From Amoebidium appalachense (lineage: Eukaryota; Ichthyosporea): a stretch of DNA of 64,000 bases. Shown piece after piece: positions 63,108 through 64,000 of this stretch. The stretch covers positions 1,488,001 through 1,552,000 of the forward strand of contig CAVNZM010000015.1 of the NCBI GenBank assembly GCA_963693365.1, written 5' to 3'. Under the pieces are notes generated by a model that worked only from the letters and a program-made list of their open reading frames with translations, was not told the origin of the DNA and did not search any database. A program made the position numbers and the translations under genes. Positions within the stretch are counted from its first letter, which is position 1; each line of letters opens with the position of its first letter.

Positions 63108-63940
63108 CGTGTGCGTGTTTGGTTGCATGTGTGGATGCGTGCATGTGTGTGTGCGAGCACAGTGTGTGCGTGCGTCCCAGCGTGTGGGTGTGTGTCTTGT
63201 GTTTGTGTGCAAAAAAAAATATCTCCGAGAACTTGAGAAAGGAGACAAGACGCAATAAGACGGAGAAAGCATGGGATGTGAGAGTAAAAGGCTATATGAG
63301 AGTAGAAGAAACGGCTAAGCCTTCATCTTAAGATGGTTCATAATCCGTGGGTGTGCATGCACAGTGGTTCAGGCTAACAACCCGGATACTACGACTACCG
63401 AGGCAATTTGGATTAGGAGGCTGTGCATAATTTCAAGATTCCGAGCGGACTGTAGGGTCCTCTATTCCCCTGGACATCCCCCCCCCCCCCCCCCCCCCTC
63501 TCCCCTGCCCCCTGCCCCCCCCCCACTCTTTTAGGGGGCTATTGAGTCTCAGGAATGGGCTGGGGTGGGATGTGATGCTTTTCTCTCTGTGTGGTGTCAC
63601 AGTGTCCCTTTTTTGTGTGCATGCACCTGTGCATGTGTGTGTGTGCGTGTGTGCGTGTGTTTGCGCATTCTGTTTGATGGTGGTCGTGGTTGTGGTGGTT
63701 GTGGTGATGGTTGCGGTGGCAGGTGGGGGGTGGGGTGGGGGGTCGGTGGGCGGGGGGAGGGGGGGGGGGGGGGGGGAGGGGGAGAGTGGAGGGGGTATAA
63801 GGGGGTGGGGGGGGGGGGGGGGGGGGGGTTATGTTAGACTTGGTATACGTGAGGAGCATACGTACAGAAGGTCGCCAGTGCATGTCACGCTTTTGCCAGT
63901 ACGCCATATGCATATGTTTGTGTTGAACGTTGGCCTTCAG
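59162..63940. other. Intergenic or intronic region at the right end
   Basis: No gene is supported. An AATAAA word lies near 59953 (possible poly(A) signal). Poly-G tracts lie at 59551-59600 and 59720-59742. A minisatellite of about 48-54 bp (CACACAGCACTGGCA, TGCACACAGTACTAGTTG) spans about 60130-60310. AGAGGGATTTCCGGATCCA occurs twice at 60372 and 60412. Bases 60560-60590 are poly-C, 61004-61082 (CA)n, 61480-61512 poly-A, 61750-61960 C-rich with two copies of a GGGCCCCCCCTCCCTGCCCC-like block, and 62740-63110 G- and GT-rich. Confidence 0.6.
60130..60310. repeat. About 50-bp minisatellite, four units
   Basis: CACACAG(C/T)(A/G)CTGGCA followed by (C/T)GTGCACAC and AGTACTAGTTG recurs near 60183, 60237 and 60285, with a worn unit upstream at about 60135. 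Confidence 0.85.
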
Positions 63941-64000
63941 CCAGCACCCGGAGACCACCACCTACCTCTGGGCCTGCCCGGCCCACGCCGGGAAGGTCCC
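63941..64000 (+). CDS. Possible exon running off the right edge
   Basis: After a TGGCCTTCAG acceptor, a GC-rich open stretch reads QHPETTTYLWACPAHAGKV in one frame to the end of the window. Codon use (ACC, CTC, GCC, AAG) resembles the confirmed exons, and there is no repeat in it. The length is too short to assign a family, and a chance open frame is possible. Confidence 0.35.

Overview
This is nuclear DNA from an intron-rich holozoan eukaryote (an animal or a close unicellular relative). The evidence is three kinds: AMPK-gamma and TAF2 proteins that read like animal orthologues, 36 small exons in one TAF2 gene with GT-AG introns of about 0.3-1.7 kb, and no operon-like packing. I cannot name the species. 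The window is extraordinarily rich in simple sequence: dozens of poly-G or poly-C runs (the longest 73 nt), long (GT/CA)n and (GA/TC)n arrays, and many local tandem duplications. Almost every long apparent open frame is a by-product of these repeats. The real genes were recovered by joining short exons whose splice phases agree.

Layout. (1) 367-2712, minus strand: the 5' part of an AMPK gamma-subunit gene; the rest lies to the left of the window. (2) 2713-6882: a head-to-head intergenic region, partly non-repetitive. It probably holds the first exons and promoters of both flanking genes, which I could not identify. (3) 6883-36690, plus strand: a TAF2 gene (TFIID subunit 2) complete except for its N-terminal exon(s). 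All 36 exons join in one frame (about 1166 residues). (4) 36691-42265: intergenic, with a probable 5' UTR exon near 41343. (5) 42266-47328, plus strand: a seven-exon gene for a type II membrane protein that looks like a family-61 (DUF563-type) glycosyltransferase, predicted 557 aa with no frame breaks. (6) 47329-55488: repeat-rich intergenic. (7) 55489-59161, plus strand: an unrecognised multi-pass membrane protein gene with two clear frameshifts and probably a third. (8) 59162-63940: repeat-rich intergenic. (9) 63941-64000: a possible exon running off the right edge.

The genes are unrelated housekeeping and membrane functions: energy sensing, core-promoter recognition, glycosylation and an unknown membrane protein. 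The most unusual feature is structural. Splice-site neighbourhoods have been tandemly copied again and again, leaving arrays of decoy splice sites with partial exons beside the true exon. This occurs in AMPK-gamma and at least four times in TAF2. In addition, (CA)n runs often end exactly at acceptor AGs, and (GT)n runs sometimes begin at donors.
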